Shown: piece by piece, positions 51,848 through 60,805 of the stretch
Layout: each line of letters starts with the position of its first letter
Position numbering within the stretch: position 1 is the stretch's first letter
Assembly (NCBI RefSeq): GCF_049943335.1
Contig: NZ_JBNFVY010000002.1
Location: forward strand, 62,001 to 126,000
DNA from: JBNFVY01 sp049943335
Lineage (GTDB): Bacteria > Pseudomonadota > Alphaproteobacteria > Rhodobacterales > Rhodobacteraceae
DNA length: 64,000 nt
Direction: 5' to 3'
Notes under the pieces: model-generated
Told to the model about the DNA's origin: nothing
The model's input: the letters and a program-made list of their open reading frames with translations, nothing else
The model's database searches: none
Translations under genes and position numbers: made by a program

Positions 51848-52855
51848 TCAATGTCCCGGATTCTCGTCTTCGGCCTCGTCCGGCATGGTGCTGGCATCAA
51901 AGGCAACGCTCCAACGGTCCAGCAGCGCACTGTCCGCGTGCAACCGGCGCCACTGCCGCAACCCGTTGCGCAGCCCGGCGCGGCCCGTGCGAGAAGCCGG
52001 TTCGGCCACCCCGTCCGGTTCCTGACCCTTTTCAAGCGCTGCCCAGCAATTCGCTTTGGCCGCCAAGTAGTCATCTGGCCCCCACGCTTGCAACAAAGTT
52101 TGAAATGCATCGAACGCCTTGCGATTGAAATCCTTGTCCTGCCCCATCCGATCGAACACTGGGTTTTCTGGATGGAAACCTGCGCAGGGCACCCAACCCT
52201 CGGGAATAGGGGTGTTTGCAGAATGGGTTCGGCCCGCACGCAACAATTTCGGCAATACATGCGTGTGCGGTCCTTCGGGCGACACCCCGCCCGTATCGGG
52301 CCCGCCAATCATCTGGAACACTTCCAGGCGACCGATTTTTGTGAGCGCAACGCGATGTGGATGTGCCTTGAGAATTGCGGGCATGGCTGGATTGCCATGC
52401 TCCATGAGCGAGCGCCCTGCGTTTTCGCGCAATATGGCCAACAAGTCTTTGTCGTTGGTGCGGATGCAGAAATCGACCTGCGGTTGCGCCAATCCCATGT
52501 CGAACAGGATTGCGCCGCGATCGTCATCGCGCAACGCTTCATCGTCAGGGCCAAGCTCGGTCAGCACGTCACGGCGGTGCATCATCGCATCGCCCTCGGG
52601 CAGACAAAGCGACACGGCCTGCGACCAGCGGTGCGCACGCGGGCTGAGTGTCTCATAGGCCACGGGCCGGACACCTTCCAGCCGCTCGATCCGCACGCCA
52701 CCACGGGCCGTGACCTGCGTCAGCGGCTCAGAGTGCTGGGGCGGAACTTCGTCCCCGACATGGTGAAATTCGGCAATTGCCCCGAATGACCCCATATTCC
52801 AGCCGGCCTCTGGGTGTTGCAGACCGTTCGCCAGCACGTCTTCAAGATTAAGCAT
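51848..52855 (-). CDS. uncharacterised protein of the corrinoid locus (DUF6925-like?)
   Basis: A 335-aa soluble-looking protein with no signal peptide and no transmembrane helix. Recognisable blocks: MGSFGAIAEFHH (21-32), GGVRIERLEGVRPVAYETLSP, AVSLCLPEGDAMMHRRDVLTELGPDD, ILFDMGLAQPQVDFCIRT, PHRVALTKIGRLEVFQMIGGPD, and SPEGPHTHVLPKLLRAGRTH with TPIPEGWVPCAGFHPENPVFD. The pattern seems to match a conserved family I tentatively place as DUF6925; no function is known to me. The paired His and Cys (CLPEG, PHTH, VPCAGFH) could bind a metal. It overlaps cbiZ by 8 nt (GGAGGGGAGG before ATG) and abuts exbB. Confidence 0.7.
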   Translation of the reverse strand: MLNLEDVLANGLQHPEAGWNMGSFGAIAEFHHVGDEVPPQHSEPLTQVTARGGVRIERLEGVRPVAYETLSPRAHRWSQAVSLCLPEGDAMMHRRDVLTELGPDDEALRDDDRGAILFDMGLAQPQVDFCIRTNDKDLLAILRENAGRSLMEHGNPAMPAILKAHPHRVALTKIGRLEVFQMIGGPDTGGVSPEGPHTHVLPKLLRAGRTHSANTPIPEGWVPCAGFHPENPVFDRMGQDKDFNRKAFDAFQTLLQAWGPDDYLAAKANCWAALEKGQEPDGVAEPASRTGRAGLRNGLRQWRRLHADSALLDRWSVAFDASTMPDEAEDENPGH

Positions 52856-53519
52856 GTTCCTCCCCTCCCTTCAAAATTGATCCAACGTCGGTTTTCCATT
52901 GTTGAGCGCCCTGCATCGTTGCGCGATAAACCGCGGCCCCAACCGCTTCGCCGATCTGCGTGTGCAATCCCGCGAAATTTTCAGCCCCTTGTGGCGCGGC
53001 AACGGCGATGCAATCGGTGCCGGTGCCGGTCGCAATCCCGGTCGGCAGGTCCAGTCCCGCCTCCATGATGGCCGCGGTGCGCGCCTGTGTGGCGATGCTG
53101 AGCGTCTCGATCAAACCCGCCTGTGACAAACCAGTGTCCAATCGCACAGCGACGTTGATGGTGCCCCAATCCTGCATCTGGCGATCAACCCGGGCCCCAA
53201 CCCGTTCCGCATTCGAAAGACCGACGGTTGCGACACAATGTGCGGTCATGCGGCCGGCCTTGGCGGTGCTCTGCGTGAAGTACGAGACATCGCGCGAGGT
53301 CAGAAACCCGACCGCATCCTCATATGCCTGCAGCTTGAGTTCGCGGTTGAACCATGCGGGCACATCCATGCCTTGCGGCAGATCGGCATTGCGCACTTCG
53401 CGCCAGACGATGCGCCGTGCGGTCGCGAAACCGGGGCGGTTGATGGCCCAGCTCAGCACCTGCATGTTGCGCCCCAGATCGAACATCAACCAAGGCCGCG
53501 CAAGGGTGACATCGCTCAT
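52848..53519 (-). CDS. cbiZ: adenosylcobinamide amidohydrolase
   Basis: Removes the aminopropanol side chain of adenosylcobinamide or pseudo-B12 so the corrin can be rebuilt as cobalamin. 223 aa. Family marks: DLGRNMQVLSWAINRPGF, IVWREVRNADLP, FLTSRDVSYF, and the CbiZ hallmark ATGTGTDCIAVA followed by GLHTQIGEAVGAAVYRAT. ATG at 53519 overlaps the btuD stop (ATGA). Presence here marks salvage of non-native corrinoids. Confidence 0.88.
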   Translation of the reverse strand: MSDVTLARPWLMFDLGRNMQVLSWAINRPGFATARRIVWREVRNADLPQGMDVPAWFNRELKLQAYEDAVGFLTSRDVSYFTQSTAKAGRMTAHCVATVGLSNAERVGARVDRQMQDWGTINVAVRLDTGLSQAGLIETLSIATQARTAAIMEAGLDLPTGIATGTGTDCIAVAAPQGAENFAGLHTQIGEAVGAAVYRATMQGAQQWKTDVGSILKGGEEHA

Positions 53520-54274
53520 GTCACGACCCCCAGCGGTTGAAAAACAAGGCCGTTTTCTGTGGTCTCCAGATAGGCGCTGATCCGGAACGTGTCGCGCAAG
53601 AGATCCGACGTCAGCACGTCTTGTGGCGGCCCATCGGCGGCGATGCCACCTTTGTCGATCACGATCAGACGCGTGCAATGGCGGGCGGCAAGGCCCAGAT
53701 CATGCAGTGAAACGATCACGGAATGGCCATCTTGCGCGAGCGCTGAAAAGGTCTGCATCGTTGCGATCTGGTGTGCGGGATCCAGGCCTGCAATCGGCTC
53801 ATCCGCCATCAACAGCGGCGTTTCTTGTGCCAACGCGCGTGCGATCAGCACGCGGGTCTGTTCGCCCCCAGACAGGCGCGTCGCGGTCCGGCCCCGAAAC
53901 CCGTTCAGGTCCATGCGTTGCATCGCGCGATCCACAGCCGCAAGGTCGGCGTCACGGGGGCGCTGACCGGCTGCCAAATGCGGCGTGCGACCCAACATCA
54001 CCAGTGTGTCAATATCAACGGGCCATGCGATTTCTCGCGATTGGGGCATCCACGCGACGGCGCGGCCACGCTCGCGGGGCGACAGTGCGGCCAGTGAACT
54101 ATGACCGACACTTGCGATCAGACCCAAGGCCGCGCGCATCAGCGTCGTTTTACCTGCACCGTTCGGGCCAATGATACCGACCAATTCCCCTGTTCCGACG
54201 CGCAGGTTGATGCCGCGCAGGATATCGCGGTTGCGGCGCGCAACGCCGAAATCACTCAGGGATAGCAAAGTCAC
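53516..54274 (-). CDS. btuD: corrinoid ABC transporter ATPase
   Basis: A 252-aa FecCD-type ATPase. Walker A GPNGAGKTT, Q-loop MPQSREIAWP, signature LSGGEQTRVLIARAL, Walker B LLMADEPIAGLD, H-loop VSLHDLGLA. Pairs with BtuC by ATGA overlap. Specificity for corrinoids comes from the riboswitch, btuB and cbiZ, not from this sequence itself. Confidence 0.92.
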   Translation of the reverse strand: MTLLSLSDFGVARRNRDILRGINLRVGTGELVGIIGPNGAGKTTLMRAALGLIASVGHSSLAALSPRERGRAVAWMPQSREIAWPVDIDTLVMLGRTPHLAAGQRPRDADLAAVDRAMQRMDLNGFRGRTATRLSGGEQTRVLIARALAQETPLLMADEPIAGLDPAHQIATMQTFSALAQDGHSVIVSLHDLGLAARHCTRLIVIDKGGIAADGPPQDVLTSDLLRDTFRISAYLETTENGLVFQPLGVVT

Positions 54275-55254
54275 GCGATATCCCTTCGTGTGCGGTAGAT
54301 CAGGTGCAGGAACAAAGGCGCACCAACCAGTGCGGTCACAACGCCAAGTTTCAGATCACGGCCCGGCAAGATCACGCGCACGGCAATGTCTGCTGCCAGC
54401 AGCATCGCGGCCCCGCCAAATGCGGATGCCCAGAGCAACCGACCCGGCCGTGCGCCCACAAAAGGGCGTAGCAGATGCGGCACAACCAGCCCGACAAACC
54501 CGATCGCCCCCGCCACCGCAGTCGAGGCACCAACGACCGCTGCGGTGCCAAAAATCAGTGTCAGACGCATCCTGCGCAGGCCGATCCCCATCGCCTCGGC
54601 CGCATCCTCGCCCAGCGTCAACGCATCCAGCCCGCGCGACAATGTGGCCAGCATCAGCGCCCCGAGCACGATCAGCGGAAAGGCGATCCAGACATGGGTC
54701 ATCGAACGGTCCGCAAGTGATCCCATCATCCAGAATACAATCTCGTTGGCGGCAAAGGGATTGGGTGACAGGTTCAGCACCAGAGATGTGAACGCCCCCG
54801 CCAGCGCCGATATCGCGATGCCCGCAAGGATCAGTGTCAGGGAAGAGCCGCCTGGACCGGCCAGCACCAACACCAGAAAAACCCCGATCAACGCGCCGGC
54901 CAGAGCAGCCAGCGGCAGGCCAAAGGCAAACGCCGCAGCCAGTCCCGTCTGTATCGCCAGCACCGCGCCCAACGCGGCAGACCCTGAAACGCCGATCAGA
55001 CCCGGGTCAGCCAGCGGGTTGCGCAGATATCCTTGCATCGCGGCCCCGGCCAATCCAAGTGATCCACCGATCAGCACGGCAAGCAAAGCACGTGGCAGGC
55101 GAATTTCGCGCATCACCAGCGTCATCGGGCCTTCATCGCCTGCGAACAGCGCGTTGAGACTTTGGAACACCCCGATATTTGCCGGACCAACAACCAGGGC
55201 CGCAAAAAATAGTAAGGCCACCAGCGTCGACAATATGAGTACCAGCCGTGTCAT
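54271..55254 (-). CDS. btuC: corrinoid ABC transporter permease
   Basis: A 327-aa FecCD-family permease with about ten helices. Family marks: GDEGPMTLVMREIRLPRALLAVLIGGSLGLAGAAMQGYLRNPLADPGLIGVSGSAALGAV (positions about 40-100), GAIGFVGLVVPHLLRPFVG, and DIAVRVILPGRDLKLGVVTALVGAPLFL. Coupled to btuF and btuD by ATGA overlaps. Confidence 0.92.
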   Translation of the reverse strand: MTRLVLILSTLVALLFFAALVVGPANIGVFQSLNALFAGDEGPMTLVMREIRLPRALLAVLIGGSLGLAGAAMQGYLRNPLADPGLIGVSGSAALGAVLAIQTGLAAAFAFGLPLAALAGALIGVFLVLVLAGPGGSSLTLILAGIAISALAGAFTSLVLNLSPNPFAANEIVFWMMGSLADRSMTHVWIAFPLIVLGALMLATLSRGLDALTLGEDAAEAMGIGLRRMRLTLIFGTAAVVGASTAVAGAIGFVGLVVPHLLRPFVGARPGRLLWASAFGGAAMLLAADIAVRVILPGRDLKLGVVTALVGAPLFLHLIYRTRRDIA

Positions 55255-56111
55255 TGTTGCACTTCCTGCAACTCACGGCGTAGCGCGACCATTTCGTCGA
55301 TGGCCCGCAATACGAAAGGCGTGCCGCAAACCCAATCACTGTCGGTCATGGATGCCTCGGGGCGCGCGCGACGCAGCGCCTCGATCACCGGATGGCTCTT
55401 TACCTCTTCAGAGCGCGATGCGCCTGGATACGGACGGCTGGTGATGACCGCATCGGGCATGGCCATCGCCAGAACCTCCAGCGGGATGATTCCACCCGCG
55501 TTGAACCCGTCTTCGGCGGCGATGTTGTCCAGACCGGCGATGCTGAGAATTTGCCCTGCCAGCGTCTTGTCGCCAGAGGTGTAGCCATTTGCGTAGTAGA
55601 GCGCTGCGCGGGGGCGCGATGCAATCTCGGCCCTGTAGGCTGTCAACCGCGCGTCAAATTCCGCAGTGATCTTCGCTGCGCGTTCCGGCTGGCCCAGAAC
55701 CGCCCCCATCTGCGTCAGCCTTTCCTGCACATCCTCTAGAGAATAGGCAGGGTCGAATACGGCAACCGGAATTTCGAGCCGTCTCAGCATATCCACAGTT
55801 GCCCGTGTGCTGAAACTGCCCGCGACGACCAGATCGGGTTGCAGCAGATATATCTCCTCGGCCAATCCCCGATTCCTGTGAAAATTCACGGCTTGCTCGA
55901 CCATTGCCGAACTGCGCGGGTCTGACGCCAGATAAGAGACTGACAAAAGCTGTCCTTCGCCAGCAACCAACATGGCCAATTGATCGGTGCAAAGGTTCAT
56001 CGACACGACTCTGGTCGGCGTGTCGGACATCGCGGCTACGGGCGCGCTGGTCAGCGCGCCCGCGAGGCATAGCGCCCGTATCGCCTCAGAAATTCGCACT
56101 GATGCCAACAT
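55251..56111 (-). CDS. btuF: corrinoid-binding periplasmic protein
   Basis: A 286-aa class III (helical-backbone) substrate-binding protein. Signal peptide (RALCLAGALTSAPVAA), then RVVSMNLCTDQLAMLV, EEIYLLQPDLVVAG and RLEIPVAVFDPAYSLEDV. ATG at 56111 is chosen over a GTG nine nt earlier; both lie inside the end of btuB. Feeds BtuCD. Confidence 0.88.
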   Translation of the reverse strand: MLASVRISEAIRALCLAGALTSAPVAAMSDTPTRVVSMNLCTDQLAMLVAGEGQLLSVSYLASDPRSSAMVEQAVNFHRNRGLAEEIYLLQPDLVVAGSFSTRATVDMLRRLEIPVAVFDPAYSLEDVQERLTQMGAVLGQPERAAKITAEFDARLTAYRAEIASRPRAALYYANGYTSGDKTLAGQILSIAGLDNIAAEDGFNAGGIIPLEVLAMAMPDAVITSRPYPGASRSEEVKSHPVIEALRRARPEASMTDSDWVCGTPFVLRAIDEMVALRRELQEVQQ

Positions 56112-57951
56112 AGGCCGCACGGCCCCGTGATGCGAAACCCCAGACGTCTACTGCATCGTCATCGAACAGGTTCGTGATGCGCCCATTCAGGGTCAACGTG
56201 TCTGTCAGGTCATATTGTGCGGCAACATCGACGGTCGTGTATGCGGGCAATTCCACCGTGGCGTAAGCTCCGAAGTACTGCGTATCGAAGTTGCCCGACA
56301 CATGCCGGATGTCCGCTGAAACCGTTCCGCGCCCGCCAAATGTGTCCAGCGTCGCGCCAAGCGCCAGCTCGTGACGCGGCCTGCGGATTTCAACACTGTT
56401 GTCGGGGTTCTTGGCGTCAATGTAGGTGTAGGCAAGCCGCAAGGCGAGCGCATCTGTCGCTTGCATGGTTCCCGACACTTCGATGCCTTGACGGTCACTA
56501 TCACCGGCTTGGTTTTCGTACGAGAACGTCCCCGGCCCGGTGCTGACCGATGTGATTTCATCTGTCAGGGTTTCGTTGAAATAAGTGACGTCGATCAGGC
56601 CTCGACCATTCAAGACAGCGAACTCTGCCCCGATATCGAAGCTCTTGTTGCGCTCGGGGCTCAGGTTCGGGTTGCCTGTATACCCAAAGGCGGCGGCGTA
56701 AAGCTCGAAATAGGACGGGTTCACAACGCCCGTACCTGCTGATGCGTGCAACCGCACCCCTGTATCAGGCAACTGATAGGACAACCCGACATTCCAGGTC
56801 GTTGCATTCTCGAACACATCATTGTCGTCGAACCGCGCGCCTGCCTGCACATCAAGTCCGTTTGCAAAGCTGCCGCGATATTCCAGAGCAATAGAGGTGG
56901 TTTCGCGCCCGTACAGCGGGTTGGAACTGCTGCTGTCCTTCTCGTTTTCCAGCAGCAGGTTCAGCAGATGGTCAGCGTCCGCCACCGCGCGCCCGTCCAA
57001 GCCATAGCTCAAACGATACTTCCACGCCTCTGTGTCCGTCGTGGTCGGCGCACCGCCGTTGTAGGTCGATGTGTATTCCGTATTCTCGTAAGAGAGACGA
57101 TGCGTCAGCCGACCGCCCATCATCTGGTATTCAGCATAGATGGCTGCGGTCTTTTCATCGCGGGTGGAACCGGTGGTCGGGTCATCGACCACATAGCTGT
57201 CGGCATCCGTCGCGCCGAACGGGGATGGGTCGGTATCGTATTCTTCTTCCGCCCGGCGCAGGGTAAATCCGAGCTTGAGGTCGTCAGTGACCAGGTAGTC
57301 ACCCGACAGGATACCGGTGGTGCGTTGCAGCCCGTCCTTTTCACCGCCGTCACCCGACTGATCATAGCCGTGATCCTCGGTGTGCGAGAGCGAGAACGAC
57401 AGCCCCCCCCGTTCATTGCGGCGCGAAATGAGGGTGCTCGCAGTCGTCGCTGCCCCGACTTCCAGCGAGGCCGAATAGGACTCACCGATCCCGCCCTTGC
57501 TGGTGATGATGTTGATCACCCCCGCCGATGCGTTCGATCCATAATAGACCGACTGCGGCCCGCGCAGCACTTCGATCCGCTCGATGTTCGCTGTCTCCAG
57601 CCCGCTGAGGATGTATTCGCCATCGCCCCCGGCGGCCTCGATCCCGTCGATCAGGATCAGGGTGTGATTGGCTTCACCGCCGCGGACACGCACCTGCGTA
57701 AATGAGTTGCTTGACCCATTGACTGAAACGCCAGGAAGGGCGCGCAGGGCGTCCTGCACCGTCGCGATGCCGCGTTCCTCGATTTGCTGTGACGTGACAA
57801 CGCTGGCCGCGCGCCCGAAAGCGTCAGCGTCAATCGGTGACAGGCCGCCGCTAACGATAATCTCGTCCAGCGCAAAAGTTTCCTGTGCCGAAAGCGGGTT
57901 TGCAAGAAGCGGCGTGACGGCCACGGAAGCCAAAAAATAGGTGCGGAGCAT
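56086..57951 (-). CDS. btuB: TonB-dependent corrinoid receptor (BtuB-type)
   Basis: A 621-aa outer-membrane receptor. Signal peptide ending NPLSAQ, TonB box DEIIVSG (about 29-35), plug domain (IEERGIATVQDALRALPGVSV, RVRGGEANHTLILIDGI, IERIEVLRGPQSVYYGSNASAGVINI), and a 22-strand barrel ending RAAYVGISANF with terminal Phe. Directly downstream of a cobalamin riboswitch, which fixes the substrate class. ATG at 57951 behind GAGGG. Confidence 0.93.
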   Translation of the reverse strand: MLRTYFLASVAVTPLLANPLSAQETFALDEIIVSGGLSPIDADAFGRAASVVTSQQIEERGIATVQDALRALPGVSVNGSSNSFTQVRVRGGEANHTLILIDGIEAAGGDGEYILSGLETANIERIEVLRGPQSVYYGSNASAGVINIITSKGGIGESYSASLEVGAATTASTLISRRNERGGLSFSLSHTEDHGYDQSGDGGEKDGLQRTTGILSGDYLVTDDLKLGFTLRRAEEEYDTDPSPFGATDADSYVVDDPTTGSTRDEKTAAIYAEYQMMGGRLTHRLSYENTEYTSTYNGGAPTTTDTEAWKYRLSYGLDGRAVADADHLLNLLLENEKDSSSSNPLYGRETTSIALEYRGSFANGLDVQAGARFDDNDVFENATTWNVGLSYQLPDTGVRLHASAGTGVVNPSYFELYAAAFGYTGNPNLSPERNKSFDIGAEFAVLNGRGLIDVTYFNETLTDEITSVSTGPGTFSYENQAGDSDRQGIEVSGTMQATDALALRLAYTYIDAKNPDNSVEIRRPRHELALGATLDTFGGRGTVSADIRHVSGNFDTQYFGAYATVELPAYTTVDVAAQYDLTDTLTLNGRITNLFDDDAVDVWGFASRGRAAYVGISANF

Positions 57952-58088
57952 AATTAACCCTCGGATACGACCCATCAGGGACGTTGAATTTGAAATGTCA
58001 TTTGAGGGAAGAGCCCCCCGCAGACGGTGAAAACACCACAAGCGGAAGATCCGCAGCCCTGACGCCCCTCGCGCCCGGACAGGGTGAA

Positions 58089-58240
58089 CACCTCGGCAGG
58101 TCTCCTGACTCGCGGGTCAATGCTTGGCCGGCCCTTCCCATCACGCAAAGTGTGACAGTGGATATACCGACCTCGCTCTCCGCCTACAGTTGCGGGGGCA
58201 GTCGTGGATTTGGTCAATTGACCGAACCACGTTCCCTTTT
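58089..58240 (-). promoter_or_regulatory. cobalamin riboswitch (AdoCbl type)
   Basis: Minus-strand leader of btuB. 5' part GGGAACGTGG, the conserved core AATCCACGACTGCCCCCGCA, the CCACTG box, GGGAAGG, and the B12-box region AAGCATTGACCCGCGAG, then TCAGGAGACCTGCC. All blocks are in the family order. It ends about 138 nt before the btuB start. No clear terminator lies between, so repression of translation or a distant structure is more likely. Confidence 0.95.
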
Positions 58241-58261
58241 AACCGGACGGCGAACCGCCCG

Positions 58262-58769
58262 GACCGAAGCAAAAAGATAGTATAAGCAGGCGACGACCTT
58301 GAAAAGGGCGAATTTTGCTTATCAGATACTGTCGCTCGCAGTTGATCGCATCGATCAAAAAGGGGGGGGTACCTGCCCGTCTACTGGCCCGTCTACTGGC
58401 ATCACTTGGAAGCAGGCATTGGATCTTGTGCCGACACCCGCGGGAGCTGGGCCGCCACACAACCACCCATGCCACAATCGGCGATAAGCGCTTTGCAGGT
58501 CGCAAGTCTTGCGCCTCGTACTGACCGCTTTGGTGTTTGTGAAACCCCGCGATTGGGCCTACGGTCGGTCCCCCGCTCATCTATCAGGGCGCAAACCAAA
58601 TGGCGGCTTGGGGTGCCACGAACCACGTGTTGGTCAGAGCAGGTGTTCAGGTCCAGCGTGCTTTCGCAAACGCCAAGGCATCCTACGGCGCAGCGTTCGA
58701 CCCCCGGCGCAACGGAAGAAAACCGATCTGTTCAACAAGGTTTCGCAGGCGTTTTCGACCAATTGACAA
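58262..58769. other. gene-free region between the btu locus and the TRAP cluster
   Basis: I see no credible gene on either strand: frames have no ribosome binding site and no family likeness. Contents: a run of eight G at about 58361, a 12-bp perfect tandem pair GCCCGTCTACTG at 58374-58397, and the upstream side of the B12 riboswitch, where the btu promoter must lie. Remnants of a mobile element are possible but not demonstrable. Confidence 0.5.
58374..58397. repeat. 12-bp perfect tandem repeat (two units)
   Basis: GCCCGTCTACTG repeated back to back. Like the 35552 repeat it begins GCCCGT. Confidence 0.9.
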
Positions 58770-58798
58770 GCAGCCCGCTGCAAGGCGCAACGGGCTGC
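58770..58798. terminator. hairpin at the 3' end of the TRAP operon
   Basis: GCAGCCCG and CGGGCTGC (8-bp perfect stem, 13-nt loop), followed on the minus strand by TTGTC. It lies about 75 nt after the dctM stop. T tract is weak. Confidence 0.5.
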
Positions 58799-58874
58799 GA
58801 GGCCGTAGCCCGGACCGACAAGACAGCATAGCGCTCTGCCACTTGTCGGCCCTGCATATTGGCAAACCTGCCGG

Positions 58875-60188
58875 CTACAAGAAGCTGGGCAACCAGAGGG
58901 CCAGTTCCGGAAAGAGGAACAGCAGGAACAGAACCAGCACTTCCAGGCAGATGAACGGAATCGCCGCGCGATAGATCCGCAGCATCGATATCGACTCTGG
59001 CGCCACACCGCGCATAACGAACAGCAAAAGGCCGAAGGGCGGCGTCAACAGGCTGACCTCCATCACCACCAGGAACAGAACGCCAAGCCAGAGCATGTTC
59101 ACGTCCTGCGCCATCGCGATCGGCAGAAAGAATGGCAGGGTGACCAGCAGCATGCTGACCTGATCCATGAACGCGCCCAGAAAGATCAACACACAGAGCA
59201 TCATCAACACCGCACCAAAGGCCGTCAGGTTCAGCCCGTCCACGAAACCCAGCATCCCTTCGATCGCCCCGGACAGGGACAAGAGTTGCGAGAAGGTCGT
59301 AGAACCAGCCACGATCAGCATGATCATCGAGGCGACCTTGGCTGTTTCGGAAAGCGCGGTATACATCACGTCGAAGGACAGTGACCGATAGGCCGCCGCT
59401 GCGATCATCGCCGCCATACAGCCGATTGCAGCTGCTTCGGTTGGTGATGCGATGCCTCCGAAGATGCTGCCCACCACGGCCACAAAGATCAACATCAGCG
59501 GCAGGACGTAAACCAGGAACGGGCGCCATTTTTCGCGGCGCGTCAGGTTGCTTACGCTTTCCTGAACCGGTGCCAGCTCGGGGTTGATGGTGCACCGGAT
59601 CAGCACGTAACCCAGAAAAAGCGCGGCCATCAACATACCCGGCATGAGCCCCGCCACCAGAAGCGACGAGATCGGAATATAGGCCAGACTGCCAAGCAGA
59701 ACCGCCAGCGCCGACGGCGGGATCAGCATGGCAATCCCCCCGGTCGCCATGATCGGCCCCATCGCGATGCCCGGATCATAGCCGCGTTTGAGCATGTCGG
59801 GCAGAAGAACGCCCCCCATCAGGGCCGTGTTGGCAATGGTCGACCCCGTGAGCGATGAAAAGATGGTGCCGCCGGTGATGGCCACGACCGACATGCGGCC
59901 GGGAACGCGCGAAATCAGAATGTCGACGGCGTTGATCGCCCGGAAGGCGACTTTGGACTGGAACAGGATCTCTCCCATCAGCAGAAACAAGACGACGGGC
60001 AGGAAGGAAAACTTGGCCACGGATTCAAACATTTCACCGGATAGAAATTCCAGCGACCCGGTGCCCCCCATGAACAGCACCATGCCGATCAGATTGGCAC
60101 CGATAAAGGAAAAAGCGACCGGCAGGCCGATGGCCATGCCGAACGCGATGATGGCAAGCATCAACAAGAGCGCGAGATACCACTCCAT
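58875..60188 (-). CDS. dctM: TRAP transporter large permease
   Basis: A 437-aa DctM-type membrane subunit with about 12 helices. Marks: SFSFIGANLIG-type start, TGGTIFSSLTGSTIANTALMG, PDMLKRGYDPGIAMGPIMATGGIAMLIPPSALAVLLGSLA, and GVLFLVVMEVSLLTPPFGLLLFV. Na+-driven uptake with DctP and DctQ. Two nt separate it from dctQ. Confidence 0.95.
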   Translation of the reverse strand: MEWYLALLLMLAIIAFGMAIGLPVAFSFIGANLIGMVLFMGGTGSLEFLSGEMFESVAKFSFLPVVLFLLMGEILFQSKVAFRAINAVDILISRVPGRMSVVAITGGTIFSSLTGSTIANTALMGGVLLPDMLKRGYDPGIAMGPIMATGGIAMLIPPSALAVLLGSLAYIPISSLLVAGLMPGMLMAALFLGYVLIRCTINPELAPVQESVSNLTRREKWRPFLVYVLPLMLIFVAVVGSIFGGIASPTEAAAIGCMAAMIAAAAYRSLSFDVMYTALSETAKVASMIMLIVAGSTTFSQLLSLSGAIEGMLGFVDGLNLTAFGAVLMMLCVLIFLGAFMDQVSMLLVTLPFFLPIAMAQDVNMLWLGVLFLVVMEVSLLTPPFGLLLFVMRGVAPESISMLRIYRAAIPFICLEVLVLFLLFLFPELALWLPSFL

Positions 60189-60190
60189 GG

Positions 60191-60706
60191 TCAGAACCCC
60201 CCCGAGATTGGCGCCGCCTCGGCGGAATCCGGTTTGTTGCCAACGATGCGCAGCACAAATTCGATGGCCATAAGCAGGAACGAGACCGGTATCACCGCCA
60301 GCAGTGGCCATTCCGGGATCACCAGACTTTTGTAGATGGCGCTATTGCTTTCGAACGCGTTGTAAGCGGCCCCCGCACTGAAATAAGCAATCGACAGACA
60401 CACCGCGAGGCCAACAAAGTCGGCAAACAGGTCGAGCGCGCGCGCGCCCGCGCGCGGCAGTGTCTTGGCAAGGATGTCGATCTTGACATGGAGCCCAAGG
60501 CGGAGCACCCAGGGCGCGGCGGCGAATGCCCCCACATAGATCGAATATTCCGCCACCTCGCCGACCCACTCAACCGTGGGCAGGCCCAACAGGCGCAGAA
60601 AGATATTCATCGACACCGTGACGGCGATGAAACCCACCAAAATCCCAAAAAACAACACAAACCCCTTAAGCACACCATCGTGTACCGCGCGAACTTGTCG
60701 CAACAT
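60191..60706 (-). CDS. dctQ: TRAP transporter small permease
   Basis: A 171-aa DctQ subunit with four helices. VEWVGEVAEYSIYVGAFAAAPWVLRLGLHVKIDIL is the conserved helix 2-3 block. ATG at 60706 with GAGGTG upstream. Follows two strong hairpins after dctP. Confidence 0.92.
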   Translation of the reverse strand: MLRQVRAVHDGVLKGFVLFFGILVGFIAVTVSMNIFLRLLGLPTVEWVGEVAEYSIYVGAFAAAPWVLRLGLHVKIDILAKTLPRAGARALDLFADFVGLAVCLSIAYFSAGAAYNAFESNSAIYKSLVIPEWPLLAVIPVSFLLMAIEFVLRIVGNKPDSAEAAPISGGF

Positions 60707-60735
60707 TTCAGACACCTCCCTATAGTCTCGGCAAA

Positions 60736-60799
60736 GTCCCATGCGACCGCTCTTGGTCACATGGGACATGCACGTGGCCGCAATGGTACCGCCACGTGC
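60736..60799 (-). promoter_or_regulatory. two tandem hairpins in the dctP-dctQ gap
   Basis: Hairpin 1: GTCCCATG (60736-60743) with CATGGGAC (60760-60767), plus an inner GACC/GGTC pair. Hairpin 2: GCACGTGGC (60770-60778) with GCCACGTGC (60791-60799), a perfect nine-pair stem. They fill most of the 99-nt gap, without T tracts. Such structures after a binding-protein gene commonly protect the upstream mRNA, giving excess DctP over the permease. Confidence 0.75.
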
Positions 60800-60805
60800 G
60801 CGGGC

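Noticed and set aside
51848..52855. HemS/HmuS-type heme-degradation protein
   Set aside because: Size and the Ton neighbours suggested it, but the duplicated HemS domain pattern is absent and the locus is under a cobalamin riboswitch.
58402..58831. Small genes in the gap before dctM
   Set aside because: Several overlapping frames on both strands, none with a start signal or likeness to a family.
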